Shown here one piece after another: positions 49,991 through 62,856 of a stretch of DNA of 64,000 nucleotides. A program made the translations under genes and the position numbers. This DNA is from Loxodes magnus. Lineage: Eukaryota > Ciliophora > Karyorelictea > Loxodida > Loxodidae. Location: positions 310,001 to 374,000 of the forward strand of contig CAMPDV010000136.1 of the NCBI GenBank assembly GCA_946699065.1, read 5' to 3'. Position 1 is the stretch's first letter. Each line of letters opens with the position of its first letter. Under the pieces are notes generated by a model. That model did no database searches, was not told the origin of the DNA, and worked only from the letters and a program-made list of their open reading frames with translations.

Positions 49991-51620
49991 TTGAAAACTT
50001 CCAATGTTAGCTTAATTTTCCAAGTGAGAAGAAACATTAGAGTGTTTTATTAGCTTCATACTTAGCTGAAGTTAATCTACTAATCAAAAAAATGTCTTAA
50101 GCAGCTAATTCTACTCTATTTGAGTGTAACTTTTATAGTATAACTTATTTTATGCAGAAAAGAAAGAATATCTCGATAGTTATTGCTATTCAGAATTAAT
50201 AGAAGGAGAAACTTATTTTAGTGACTGAAAGTATAAGCTTCCTAGAAGCTTAATAAATGAAGATATACAATAAAGACTGAAATTTTTTAAAAGAACTAGA
50301 AAATTATGAATTGCTGATTTAAACTTAAAATTAAGATTTATTTTAGAAGATATATGCATAAAGCAAAGAAGTTTCTATTATATAAAAAAGATATCGAAGA
50401 TAGTGTGTTATTAGAATAAAAGTTGTGATATTTGATTCTTAATATGTAACACTATAAGCGTATAAAGAGGAAATGGTAAATAAAATTTATTTTGAATTTG
50501 ATAATTTATCACTATATAATGACTAACACTACCAAAATTATAGTTTTTTATAAAAATGATCAGAGTAGTAAGAAATAACTTCATTCTAAGTATTCTTGCA
50601 AGTTTTGCTGTCAATATTATCTTTCTAAGAGTTCAATGTTTTTTCATACATCTAAAGGTCTTTTTGAATAAATGATAGATTGATAAATAAATGGAGAATG
50701 ACATAGTTATGGGATTTTGCATTTCCCGACAGCGCTAAACATAGATCTGTCACACTTTTTCATTCAAATAAGCTTTTAAGGCAAGATCTCTTATAATATT
50801 GTTGGAACATTTGAGGCTAAATTTATTCAAAAGGATCTCATATAATCAAATGCTTCTCTTTTATATAATTACTTTTCAGCTTTTTATCTTTACCTTTTGT
50901 GATTTCAAGTCGTTAAATATAGATTAAGTTTCGTTAATTGTATTTTTCAGTCTAATCGACATAAAAAATTATTCTGATATTTATTTTCACTCTTACAAAG
51001 CTAAATAATTCCCTTTACTTCAAATATACACTTAATAATATCATCTATACATCTTACACTATTAATCAATCTTATGATGATTAAGCAAGATGCAGTTAGT
51101 TTGTTTAGAAGTATAATATAACAGCAACTATTTTAACTTAATAAGAAGTATAAATATACTGAATAAGCTGTATAGCAGTTTGAGTAGTAATATGTACTGA
51201 AGATAGAGATAAGATTAGTATCTTATTCTCAAAATTATATTAATATAAGTTAATAAAGTTTCTCTTCATTATCAGGGATTACTATGCAACTCAAAGTTAA
51301 GATCTTCATCCAACAGTCTAACTTCCTCATCGTTATAAAAAATCTTCAATTTCTTTGAATTTTTTTGAGTCTTTTTAAAATTTGATTATTCTCCTTGAAA
51401 TATTTTCGAACTTTAAGGATTCTTAGTTTCTTCCAAATAGGATATTAAGTTTTATTCTAATCTCAATAAGGAAACGTATCATATGATAGTTTATATATAT
51501 TGTATAATTCTAAAGTCTTTAAATACTAGCAATTTTATATTATTAGTTAAGTATCTTTATTAGTCATACCTAAGCTCTCAAGTTTTAAATATTTAAGTCT
51601 TATGCTTTATGCGAATTCTT
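49991..51620. other. No resolvable gene
   Basis: AT-rich spacer between the gene above and the second MORN/LRR paralogue. The short minus-strand ORF at 50411-50614 has no support. Confidence 0.3.
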
Positions 51621-51624
51621 AGAT

Positions 51625-54600
51625 TCAGTTTAATTGATTGGTTATTTTTAAGTTGCTTAAACTTAAACTATTTAGTTACTTACAATTTAGCTAGATTACT
51701 TTAAATAGCTAGTCATTTACTTGAATTTACTAGTTTAGTTCTATTTATTTTAGTTGCTTACATTACTAGAAAATGTATTCCAATGCTTATTAATCTAGTT
51801 ATCTTATATTAGCTAACCCTATTTATTCATATTTTTACCCAAAGTTACCTATTTACTTGATAGCTAAACTTGGAAGTAAATTAATTTCTTTCAAATAAAG
51901 AGACTTAAGACTGGGAGTATTTTGTATTAGCAGAAGTAAATTCTCATCACTAAAGCTTTAGCATAAAATACTAACTTACTACAGTTTATTAAAACCTTTA
52001 GTAATAAACAAAGAAAAGTCATTAGAATTTAAATTATTGCTCAGTTTTAACTAAATAAGATTCCTATTTGTAAACTATCTTAGTATTTCCGTATTTGAAG
52101 TAACTTGTTATAAATCAAGGCAAATTATATTAGGACATAGCTAAAGAAACTACTCTATTCCATAGTTTTAGTTGATAGCTAATTCTTCAACTAGATGTCC
52201 TTTTTCTTTTAGATATTATTCTAAGTAAAAATCCTAAATTTCTGGACTGTTTATTTTTATTACTTTCAAACTCAAATTCTAACAAAAATTTATTAGAAAT
52301 ATTCCAGTTATTCCATTATCATTTTATCCAGGCTTCCCATCTAGCTCAAGATATTCTAAGTTTACTAGCTTAGAGAGGATTTTTAAATCCTAATCCTGTA
52401 AATATCCTTAATAGACTAACTTTCTTAGAGAAGAAGGTTTCAAGTCAACCAAGTAAAATTTATAAGTATTACATTATATTTGTAGTTCCTAAAGATGACT
52501 TTAGCTATTATTTTATATGTTTAATAGCTGATTTAGTGTAAGGGCCATATACAACCTTCTTTGAAGCTAATTACATAAGTTCTAAGATAAATCTGATAAA
52601 TCAATTCTTAAGCTTTTAACCTTTTATAATGCTAGTAACTTTAAACAGTCTTTCATTTTGCTTCTAACATATGAAGCATCATCATTATATTTCATTATTG
52701 ATAACTATTCTACTTCATATGGAGTAGCGCACAGACAACTATAAAGATATTTACTAGCTCTCTATAAATTACATATGCTTCTTAGTTTCAAATAGGAAAG
52801 TAAATAGTTTGATAGGTTTTTATTTCTCCAAAATTAATTGAAACTAGTATTACTAAAAGTCTTTTCTTATGATTAAGTACTAGATTTATCTTCTGTTTAG
52901 CTTTAGCTACTACATTAGTTTTAGATGCTTTAAGTCTACCAAGTTTATAGCTTTTCATATTATATTTCGTTAGATAAACTAATTTTGTCTATTTACTTAA
53001 GTTAGCCATCTTTTCAGTAACCTTCATAGATTAGAGTACTTTTTTAACACTCTTGCAAAATTTTTAATTTATCCTAAAATATTTATTTTAGTACAAATTA
53101 ATAAACTCCTTAATCATAAAATCTACCATCTTCTAATTGACCTTTCCAAATATCTCCATTTAAATAGGTAAAAACTCCATTTTAAGGAATGTCTTGAAAT
53201 CATCTACCTTAAAATGATTCCCCATTTTTTCATTTCATTCATCCTTTTCCTTGTCTTTTTCTATTTAGAAACTGACCTTCATATATATCTCCATTTAAAT
53301 AGCTAAAAACTCCATTTTAAAAGTTATCTTCAAATCATTCACCTTAAAACATTTCTCCATTTTTATAATTCATAATTCCTTTTCCTTGTCTTCTTCCATT
53401 TAGAAACTGACCTTCATATATATCTCCATTTAAATAGCTAAAAACTCCAGTTTAAGGATTGTCTTAAAGTCATTCGCCTTAAAATGTTTAACCATTTACA
53501 TATTTCATTGATCCATTTTCTTGTCTGTATCCATTTTCAAACTAGCCTTCATATATATCTCCATTTTCATATATAAAAATTCCTTTTCCATTAAACGGTA
53601 CATTCTATTTTCATTCACCACAAAATATTTCTCCTTTTATATATTTCAATAAACCGTTACCTTGTCTTTTTCCATTTTGAAATTAACCTTCATATATATC
53701 TCCACTTTTGTATTTTAAAACTCCATTTTAAGGATTATCTTAAAGTTATTCTCCTTAAAAAATGTCTCCATTTTTATATCTCATAATTCCATTCCCTTAT
53801 CTTTATCCATTTTAGATCTTACCTTCATATACATCTCCATTTTTATATTTATAAGTTCCTGCTCCATTAAATGGCTTATCCTAGTTTCATTCACCTTAAA
53901 ATACTTATCCATTTATATATTTCAATAGGCCTTTACCTTATCTTTATCCCTTTTAAAGCTGACCTTCGTATAAATCTCCACTTTTGTATTTAAAAACTCC
54001 AGTTCCATTTAATGGTTTATCTTAGCTCCATTCACCTTAAAAGTTATCTCCATTTTTATATTTCATAATCCCATTTCCTTATCTTTATCCGTTTTAAATC
54101 TGACCTTCGTATATATCTCCGGTTTTGTATTTAAAAAAGCCAGTTCCATTAAATGGTTTATCAACTCTTCATTCACCTTAAAATGCTTATCCATTTACAT
54201 ATTTCATTGATCCATTTCCTTGCCTATCTCCATTTTAAAACTGACCTTCTCAAATATCTCCATTTTTGTATTTAAAAACTCCAGTTCCATTAAATGGTTT
54301 ATCCTAGTTTCATTCACCTTAAAATATATCTCCATTTGCATATTTCATTGATCCGTTACCTTGTCTTCATCCATTAAGAATAAGACCTTCCCAAATATCT
54401 CCATTTGAGTATTAAAAAGCTCCGTTTTAAGGATTATCCTAGTTTCATTCCCCTTAAAATATTTCTCCATTTATATATTTCATTAGACCATTTCCTTACC
54501 TTTTTCCATTTAGAAACTAGCCTTGATATATATCTCCATTTTAATACTTGATTATTCCATATCCTTATGGAAATCCTTTTTCTAGCTTACCTTAATAAAC

Positions 54601-54753
54601 ATCTCCATTTAACTATTTAACTTACTGTTAATCTTGCGCTGTTTCACTTTGATTAAGTTCTTCTTTTACATCTGTTTAACTACTTTAATCTAAACTCTCA
54701 CTCTTCTTTTATTCTGCACTTATCAAGTTAGATTACTCTTCTTGATGCTCCAT
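51625..54753 (-). CDS. MORN-repeat / F-box / LRR fusion protein, paralogue 2
   Basis: 1042 codons in one frame from ATG (54751-54753) to TGA (51625-51627). Acidic, Gln/Ser-rich N terminus (MEHQEEQSNLISAEQKKSES), then about ten double MORN units (residues about 50-540), a Gln/Ser-rich linker, an F-box-like segment near residue 640 (RNKNLSNYLLSYLKLRSICN) and LRRs (LVNLEYLELDGK, GFNKLQQVSI, LLIQNTPSLKSLYLKEINL). Compared with paralogue 1 it has fewer MORN units and a different C-terminal end. The LRR part just before the divergent ends is nearly identical in both. At the Gln of the GKRQGKG motif some repeat units use CAA and others TAA, direct evidence that TAA means Gln. Likely role as for paralogue 1. 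Confidence 0.9.
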
Positions 54754-56390
54754 CTAGAAATGACAGTAATACTTAATTTTGAAAGGTTAGAAAATAAAGG
54801 AAATGGATATATAAGATGGAAGACTAATTCATATAAATGATTTAAAGTTTAAACACTAAACCTAATTTAGCATATAGGTATATAACTATAAGCTAATAGC
54901 ACTTCTATTGCTATAGAACATTAAGTATATTTATACAAAGCTATCAACTATTACCTATCACTTCTAAAGATAACTGTATAGTTCAAAAATTAAACTACAT
55001 AGGAATCAAATTAACCATAACTAATCCTATTGCCTTACAACCTGTTTAGCTTATAAAGAGTATTATCATTTTATTTATTTAAGCAAGGAGTTTATCTTTC
55101 ATTAAACTAGTAACTACTAGTAATTTGGATCTTATGGTTATTTAGTATTCTAAGATTGTAGTTTCAGTTTAGATAAGGACTAGATTTTAGATTTTAAGAG
55201 ATATTTTAATGAAATAGCTTATTAGAATGGTGAATTTATTAAAGGATTTATTATTTTATGGAAGATTAAGTTTGAAAATGCTTAACATCAAGATTATCTC
55301 TCCGCTTTGCTTCAAAATAAAAAAGGTGTTATTAATTGAACAGCTCAATAAAGATTCAAGAATCCCTTAAGTATTGCTCTGCTTAGATTCAAGCTTATTC
55401 TTCGACGTAAAATTTATGAAGCTATGAGTTTCCCTTTTTACAGGAGTTTTTTTCTACTTTAGTCTAGTTCTTAGCTTCATCAGAAGCTCATTTCATATAT
55501 CTGGCTATGATTTTTATTTAAGCTTAATTAACTAAAGCTAACTTACTCGGTTGCGTATCCATAATTTACCTTTTCCCTAGAAATTTTTCCAAACTGAATA
55601 AGATTTTCCGCTTGAATATTGATATTAACATTTGAGCTACTTATAGCAGTTTTATCATTGATGCTGTACTTATTTCCTATTTTTGTAATACAATTTAGTT
55701 ATCTTCTAAAAATCTCCGAACTGGCATTCTATTCTTCCTAAGCTTATCTTTTAACTAATTAGTTAGCTCAAGTTAATCTACTACACATACCTCTGTAGTT
55801 CTCAAGCAAACTAGTTCTCTATTTAAGAGTTAACTAAGGTTATAATCTGACTTAGCCACTAGATTCTTAATATATATGTGGTAGTGGTAATTATAAGTAA
55901 AGACAGTAGGTGATAAAAGTAAATAAGTAGCTAGTAAAAGAAAAGGAGTAACTATGAGTAATGATAAAAGATAATGCTAGCAGAATAAAGAGAGAATGAT
56001 AAATAAAAGACATAATTAGAACTTGATACCTACATTGCTATCCAAGATGTTAGCATTTTATAATTATCTATCTAATCAGTTGTTTCAATATATGTACTCA
56101 ATCCTTATAATATCTAGTCTATATCTTTTTATTTAACCTTTTAATGCTTCTACTCTAGTACTTATTTGCTAGATAAAAGAGAGAGTAATTTAACTTTTAT
56201 AAGTAAGATCAAATTTTAGCTGTAATAAGAATCTAGCATTTGAAGTTTAATCATTTAGTTATTTTAGTTGAATTTAGAATTATTTAGATTGTTATACTTT
56301 TATTGTCTATAAGTTGAAAAATAATGCTTATGCATAATTAAAAAAATAAGCTATTCTATTCTACTTTTCAGTTACAGTTTTCTTATTTAG
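54754..56390. other. No resolvable gene
   Basis: Upstream region of paralogue 2, AT-rich. It probably contains that gene's promoter. No other feature is supportable. Confidence 0.3.
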
Positions 56391-56399
56391 AAGAAATTA

Positions 56400-57400
56400 A
56401 AAATTCAAATAGAGTGCATCAATATTTATTTTATTCCTCTCTTACCTTATTTTGGTATGTATTATTATTGAGATCTTTCTGATGTTGTTCTCTTTTTAAT
56501 GATTTCTTTAACAATTAATCAGTTTAATTATAAGCCTTTTTGTAAATGTTCTTGTATGCTTCATTTTAAGATTTTTACTTCAAAAGGCCTTAGAAGCTAG
56601 AAAGATTTTTCATTTATCTTTCTAAATTTATCCAATATAAATGTGTGATTTTAAACTCGTAAGAACAAATGTCACTGAACATGCTTAGAGATATTTGGCT
56701 TCGTAGTTAAAGATCTTTTAATTGATCTTTAACTTTAATATCAGAGAATAGGTTTAAGAAGTCTGTAGTACTTGTTGTAATAGTGATTTAGGCTTTAAAT
56801 TTTATTAGCTTTATGTCTGCTAATGCTTTATTAATCTCTCTCAATAAGAAGTAATTTGGTCTTCAAATCGGATTCTGATTTCCTTAATGTAATTCTTTAG
56901 GATTTAGGCAATATGTGAAATCACTTAGATTCTCTGTATATTTTTCTTTATAATTATCCTTTTAGAGAACCAAGAATCAGAACAATATGGCAAGATACTG
57001 TTTTAACATTCAACTATAGCATGGTTCTGATTCTATACTCATTTATCTTTTTTAATCTCTCTCTTATGATTGAATCTTAACTATATGACTCCAGTTCGTT
57101 CAAAGTTATTTCTCCTTCAATTAAAAAATTTAACTTCCTTCTGCTAATTCTAACGTTTTTTACCTTAATTAGCTATTTAATTCTTAGAGTAAATCAGTAT
57201 TATCAGCAGCTTTGTACTTCCCCTAAATTTTTTATCCTATTAAGTGATTTTTTCCCTTCCGTAATATAATTGACTTCTCTATCAATCTTTCCTAACCTCT
57301 TTACTAAAGATTTCCCCTTTAAATCCCTCTAACTTATCGTCTTCACTCTTTCAATAATCTACACCTTTATCTTCGTTGTACCTATTTTAAACCTTCAATT
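56400..57400 (-). CDS. Weak candidate: coiled-coil protein
   Basis: The plus strand is T/C-rich, so the minus strand has coding-like purine bias. Readings such as NTDLLQELNSQLRQKTLELA and EGEITLNELESYSQDSIIRE occur, but in different frames. Start and stop are not identified. It would be divergent from the plus-strand region beginning near 57.47 kb. Confidence 0.25.
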
Positions 57401-57465
57401 ACTAGTTTTAGTACTTAAAAAAGTATTGTATAATATATAACAAACTGTAAGTAAAATTAAGGTGA

Positions 57466-60400
57466 ATAATTTGGTTGGAAAGGTTAAGAAAAAGAAGTTA
57501 GCATTAAAGAACTGAGTTAAGTCCTAAAGAAAGAGCAATCTATAGTAAAGATGGAATAGCAAGCTTAATAGCTTATAGTTAATAGATACTGTAGAAGGAT
57601 ATTTGAATATAATAAGCTTTAGATCATTAATTAGTTAATTGGAGAAAACTTTCCTGCTTAAGAGATAGACTTTTGGCGAAAAAAGGTATTATTCTTGCTA
57701 ATGTTGAGAAATAGTCTGCTAAGTAAAAGGTATAAGATATCTACGCTTGACTAGCTTGCTACAGAAATGTCTAAAAATTTGATGTACAAAAGCTTATTCC
57801 TATAGTTTAAAAATAAGCATGGGTTTGGTACTAAGAGGGTTAATTATGATAATGAGAAGCAAGTCTTTGTAATTCAGTGCAAGATAGAAGGATAAATCTA
57901 CTTCTATACTAATGGAGCTTTTTACTAGCTAGATTTACCAGCAGATCAAAAGTATTCATAACTGAATCTAGAGACAACATTATAAAGCGTCTTATTTGAT
58001 ATAAGTAATCCAAATTTTTATATAGCTAAAGGCTTAAAATTTGAGTGCAGCTAGAAGTGATATTTAATAAACTGAAGATTAAGTTTTCAGTTATCATGTT
58101 AGAAATAGAAAAACAGGCTGGCTATTATGAAAGCGCATCAAATTACCATTCTTAAAAATGAGTTTAAAGTTATTTAGCGTAATTAAAGAGTGAGAGTATA
58201 AGCATCATGCATGAAATCTAAAATAGCAAAAAGATTTGTGGATATCAGGCAATTGAATGCGAAAGAGACTATTTTTTAGAAGTTTGAGAAGCTAATTTAA
58301 ATTCGATTACTATAAAGTATAAAATACTACATATAATACCAAGCTCATAAGGCTTTCACTAGGCTTTTCAAGTTTAAAATAAAAGTTGGTTAATTGCATC
58401 AAGAGCTAACAATAAAATATCAACTGAGTATTAGAATGATATTTAATAGAAGTTAGCAGTATGTTGAATAAGCTGAAGATTATATTAATAGAGCATTGTT
58501 AAAAGATACACATTGAGGTATAATAAATAAAGAGAGGTAGGAGTATAATTGGTAGATTTGGAGAGACTGATTAAGTTGGTAATTAATAGTATCTAAAGGA
58601 AAACTCAAGAAGCTTTAAGTACTTAGATGCTACTTCAAAACTTAATTCTTATTATATAATACATTGTGTATTGAGGCATCATTTTTAACTTGGAAGATTT
58701 AAAGAATCTGTTTAGTACTTCAATACCATAATTAAACTTGCTTATGACTCTATTTTTCCTACGATAGCAAGAGATTGTTTTGAGGGATTTAAATTTAGCT
58801 AGAGGATCCACTAAACTATTTTAAATCCAATCTAATCCTTGCTAGTTTAGGCTATAACAGTGAGATATTTTCTCTTTCCAGCTTTATAAAAATCGAGAAG
58901 GTGTTTGATCATTTTACACTGAGATATAAAAATACTAAAAAGATGCTGAAGAAATATAGCAGTAAGTCCTTCAGCAAAATCCAGAATGAGGAAAAGGAGT
59001 TAATTTAGTATTTTAATATCCAGTATTAGTGAAAGATCGAAGTAACATATTATGGTATAACACTGAACCATGTAGCTTTATAAAATTAGTAGTAAACAAC
59101 AATCTCTAGAAGATTAACTAAATATTACTAACTATTAAGAAATAATTAAAAATAAGTATAACTAAAGTGAGCTTCGTTTAGAATCGAATAGTAAGTGAAA
59201 AATTTGAAAGTAATATCAAATATGAACTATTCTAGTAGATTCATTTGAAGACATATTTAAAAAATAAATTAGTCTTACTAACTTTCTAAACTAAAAAGAA
59301 TAAATTTTAGAAAAATCTTAAGTAGTTCAGTAAATTGAGTACCCTGAAAATGATTTAAGTAATTCAAAATCATAACTTGAAGCAAAAGGTAGCTGAAGTG
59401 AGGTTCAAAGTGTAGAAAAATAAATTAGCATTCTGTCTAGAATTAACTATCAAATTGATAAGAATCAACGCTAAAGCTTTTTCATTTTTTTTAAGTAAAT
59501 TAGATTCAGTTACGTACAAAGCTTGTTCAATATATTCCGCCAATCGATTAGTATTGGAATTATAGAGTACCGAATAGAAGATTTTTACTAAGCAGGAACA
59601 TTTCATAGCATTTAACTTAAATAGTGAAGCAAATAGTTAAAGAAAGCGATACAAGATTAAGAGTAGAAAAACTTATTAAACTAAAAAGAAACATCAAGTA
59701 CTTCTACATAACTAGAAAAGCATGAAAATAGTTTCGATAAAGCTAAAGGGAAGAGTTATAATTATCATTATATAAAGAACTTCTAAAGTATTTAAGGATT
59801 ACTACAGAAATATAAAAAAAGTACAAAAAGAAAAGATATTCGAAACTTTAAGAGCTCAGTTCAGAAATTTATTTTGCTTGATTTTCTTAAAGCAATCTAC
59901 TTGATGCTCTCTTATTAATCCTAAATTATAGAAATGCTCAAGAGTCCTTTAAGTATATACGCAGAACATTTTAAAATGTATTCTTTTTGCAAGAAGTTTA
60001 AAGGAATATCAATAAAGAGAGTATCACTATGCTTTTATGTATCTTCAGTGATCAAATAAAATAATTACATCCTAGCGCAATCTTAAACAGCTCTAGGAAT
60101 AATTATGCTAGATTTAGATGAACCTTATAGCGTAAATTTTAAAATTCTTCGTATAGATTAGATTCAGCTACAACCATATAAAATAGAAGTTAAATATCTT
60201 TCCAGAAAAAACCTATTTTAAGGAAAGTTTAGAAGCAGAAATTACTGAAGAAAAGTAAAGAATATGCTTCGCTTAAATTTTAGAGTAAAGTAGATAACAA
60301 ACTCAATCATATAAACTAGTTGAGAAGATGAAAAGCTTCTAGCAAACTAATTACAAAAGTATGTGCTATATGGAATAGGTACTAGGCTCAAACTTCATAA

Positions 60401-62850
60401 AATGTTAGATAATTCAAATCTTTAGAGTTTATTCAAAGTGGTAACCCTGGATTTAACTCAAAATATCGTAATTGTAATCAATCTGATTAGAAGTTAAAAT
60501 ATTCCACAAGTCAGCACCTTTATTCACCTATATTAAGCAGGAAAGAGCAACTTAGATTTTTGGAATAAGAAGTATTAAGCGAAATTTGTAAATAATCAGA
60601 TAATATAATTGAGCAGCTTCTAACTTATGACTCCAAAAGATATTAATCAGCAACATGCAAGGATAATAGAAATGTACAATCTTAAATAGAGTGGTAAAAG
60701 TTGCAGCTACATTAATTAAATCTAGGGAGAATATGGATTATTATACCTCTAAAATAATAATGCATAATATAAAAACCTTCAATTGCATTACTAGGTTAAA
60801 CTTAAAGTTACTCAATCCTCTAAAATCTAACCAAACCTGCTTAAATGGTAAGAATAATTAATTCTCTTAAATAATTCATCAAGTTCAAAGAATTTTTGTT
60901 TGTAGTATGAGGTTAGAAATACTTATAGCGTTATAGCAAATTTAACTAAGTTACCTAAGAAATAGGTCTTATTATTTATTATTATAATACAACCATTAAA
61001 TTAATATCTAGCGTACCTTACTTCACAAGCTATTGTGCTAACCATATTTCTATTTAAAACTTAATCAACTAAACTTCTAAGTTACAAAGATTAAACTTAC
61101 TGTAGCATAAATTTTTTGGTCTAGCTTAAATATGCAAATCTTTCAACTGGGTTTTCCTTTCAAGTATTAATAACTTTTTTAGTTTAACTGAAAAGTACTT
61201 CTAAACATGATAAAAGCAATTAAAGGTTTTAAAAATATATAGATAAGTACCTAATTTAATGCCATGGTACTAGTAAAATATTAGACAAATAACTAAAGTA
61301 TAGCTAGCATAATTTACCCCTCTGTATTATTTAATAAACTACTGGACTTATTTGAATATTTGGCGCTCAAATATATGCTTCGTTCTTTATACACACTTTA
61401 ATGCTTCCCAGTTAGTTCAATATTGTTCTACTATTGATAAGCTTTAGGTGGATATAACTAATATTATAGCTAAGCAGCTAGTATTGAAAGTTAATGTAAG
61501 TTAGTTGTATTTCTAGGGATTTATTTATTGTTATATAATTAAGAAAAGACTCAAGTTATAAGCTATTCTATTAATAATCATAGCAGTAGTGTATTTTAAG
61601 GTAGGTATTAAAATAGAATTAGTTGAAGCTAATTGGTTTGTTGAAAATGGAATATTAACTTGCTGCTTAAAAAGGATAAATGAAAGTATGCTAGTAGAAA
61701 TGCCAGATATCGATAGTGGAATGTATTAAGCAATAATACTTCAATTAATTAAAAAGAATTGGATTCTTTGTAGAATAACTATATAACTGAATCCAAGTTT
61801 CATAGTACCTAGCTTTATAAGCAATGTGAGCATGAAAAAATGGGAAATATATTAACAAGTAAACTCTCATAGTTACATTATAGCTTCGTATTAGTAAAGC
61901 ATGCTTTGTAAAAATAACCAAATACATTAGAACTCTTTTGATCGATTTTAGTTAAAGAATAGTTTCGAATAAAAATGAATATTTCAGATACTAAGCATTA
62001 GCTTGACTATTATAGTCCTATTTCATTTAATTGCTCTTTTTAAAGTAAATTTATAATGATCAGACATCGATACATGTAAATAGATGTACTAATGATAAAT
62101 ATAGTTACCTCATATAGTCATTTAATAGCAAGTGCTAAAATTGCTATTATAGTTGGCAGTTTTATTAGCTTCTTAATAAATCTAGCTATAAGCGTTTGGA
62201 TTATAAAAGGTATGTTGGTTAATAGTGAGTACGCTTTAGTTAGAGAAATAAAAAAATTTGGCTGAAGTAGTTTTTTCTAGGGAGATAAATTAGGATATTT
62301 AAATCTAGCTTAATTATACTAGAAGTCACTTTGATTCTTTTTAAACGAGAAGCAGCTTTGCATTTAATTCTGAGATGTATAGAAAAGGTTCTTGCTAAAT
62401 AAGCTACATCCTTCAAAACTTTAGATTTAAAATAAGATTATAAAGCTCTTTCCCTTTCCAAAAATTTAGCACTTTATGCAGACTAGAAAGAAATATAGTA
62501 ACTTTGTACTTATCTAGTTAGAACTGACATTGAGAAGATTTATCTCTGCGTGTCTTATTTATTCTTTATTCCTTCAAACATGAATTTATTTTAACAAGGA
62601 CTAAGCTTGATTTTCAAATGAGAGATTGCTTTGCTTAGCTTAACCTAAAAGACCTTAAGATAAAGAATTAACGGAAAATGATGGTTAATTATAAAAGATA
62701 ATAATGGCTTAATTGTAAGATCTCGGCAATAAGCACTTAAAATTAAGTTTATTGAGAGAAGTTTCAGATGGAATAACTAAGATTGCCTCAGACAAATATT
62801 AGCAAAGTTTAAAATCAAAATTTATTATTTCAATATAAGGATTAGGATTA
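57466..62850 (+). CDS. Long probable coding region, frame and ends uncertain
   Basis: Over 5 kb of plus-strand purine-rich sequence. One frame (starting just after a TGA at 57463) contains most of the acidic or Ala-rich stretches: LAKKGIILANVEKQSAKQK, YYESASNYHSQKW, ECERDYFLEVWEANLNS, TEIQKYQKDAEEIQQQVLQQ, KESLEAEITEEKQ, LLREVSDGITKIASDKYQQ. No ATG is available near its start, and in places the other frames are as good, for example from ATG 57551 (MEQQAQQLIVNRYCRR…IGENFPAQEIDFW). Toward the end it meets the minus gene whose stop is at 62857; the last TGAs before that are at 62581 and 62608, yet the frame still looks coding beyond them. It may be one giant gene, several genes, or a decayed gene. 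Confidence 0.4.
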
Positions 62851-62856
62851 AAACTA

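Noticed and set aside
59370..59606. Minus-strand 78-residue ORF that is open in the standard code.
   Set aside because: Reads well, but lies in a plus-strand purine-rich region; no domain or paralogue supports it.
57551..61978. A plus-strand gene from ATG 57551 with six or more short introns of 20-26 nt.
   Set aside because: Another single frame covers most of the same coding-like segments without introns; the introns were chosen to fit. I kept only a low-confidence region call.
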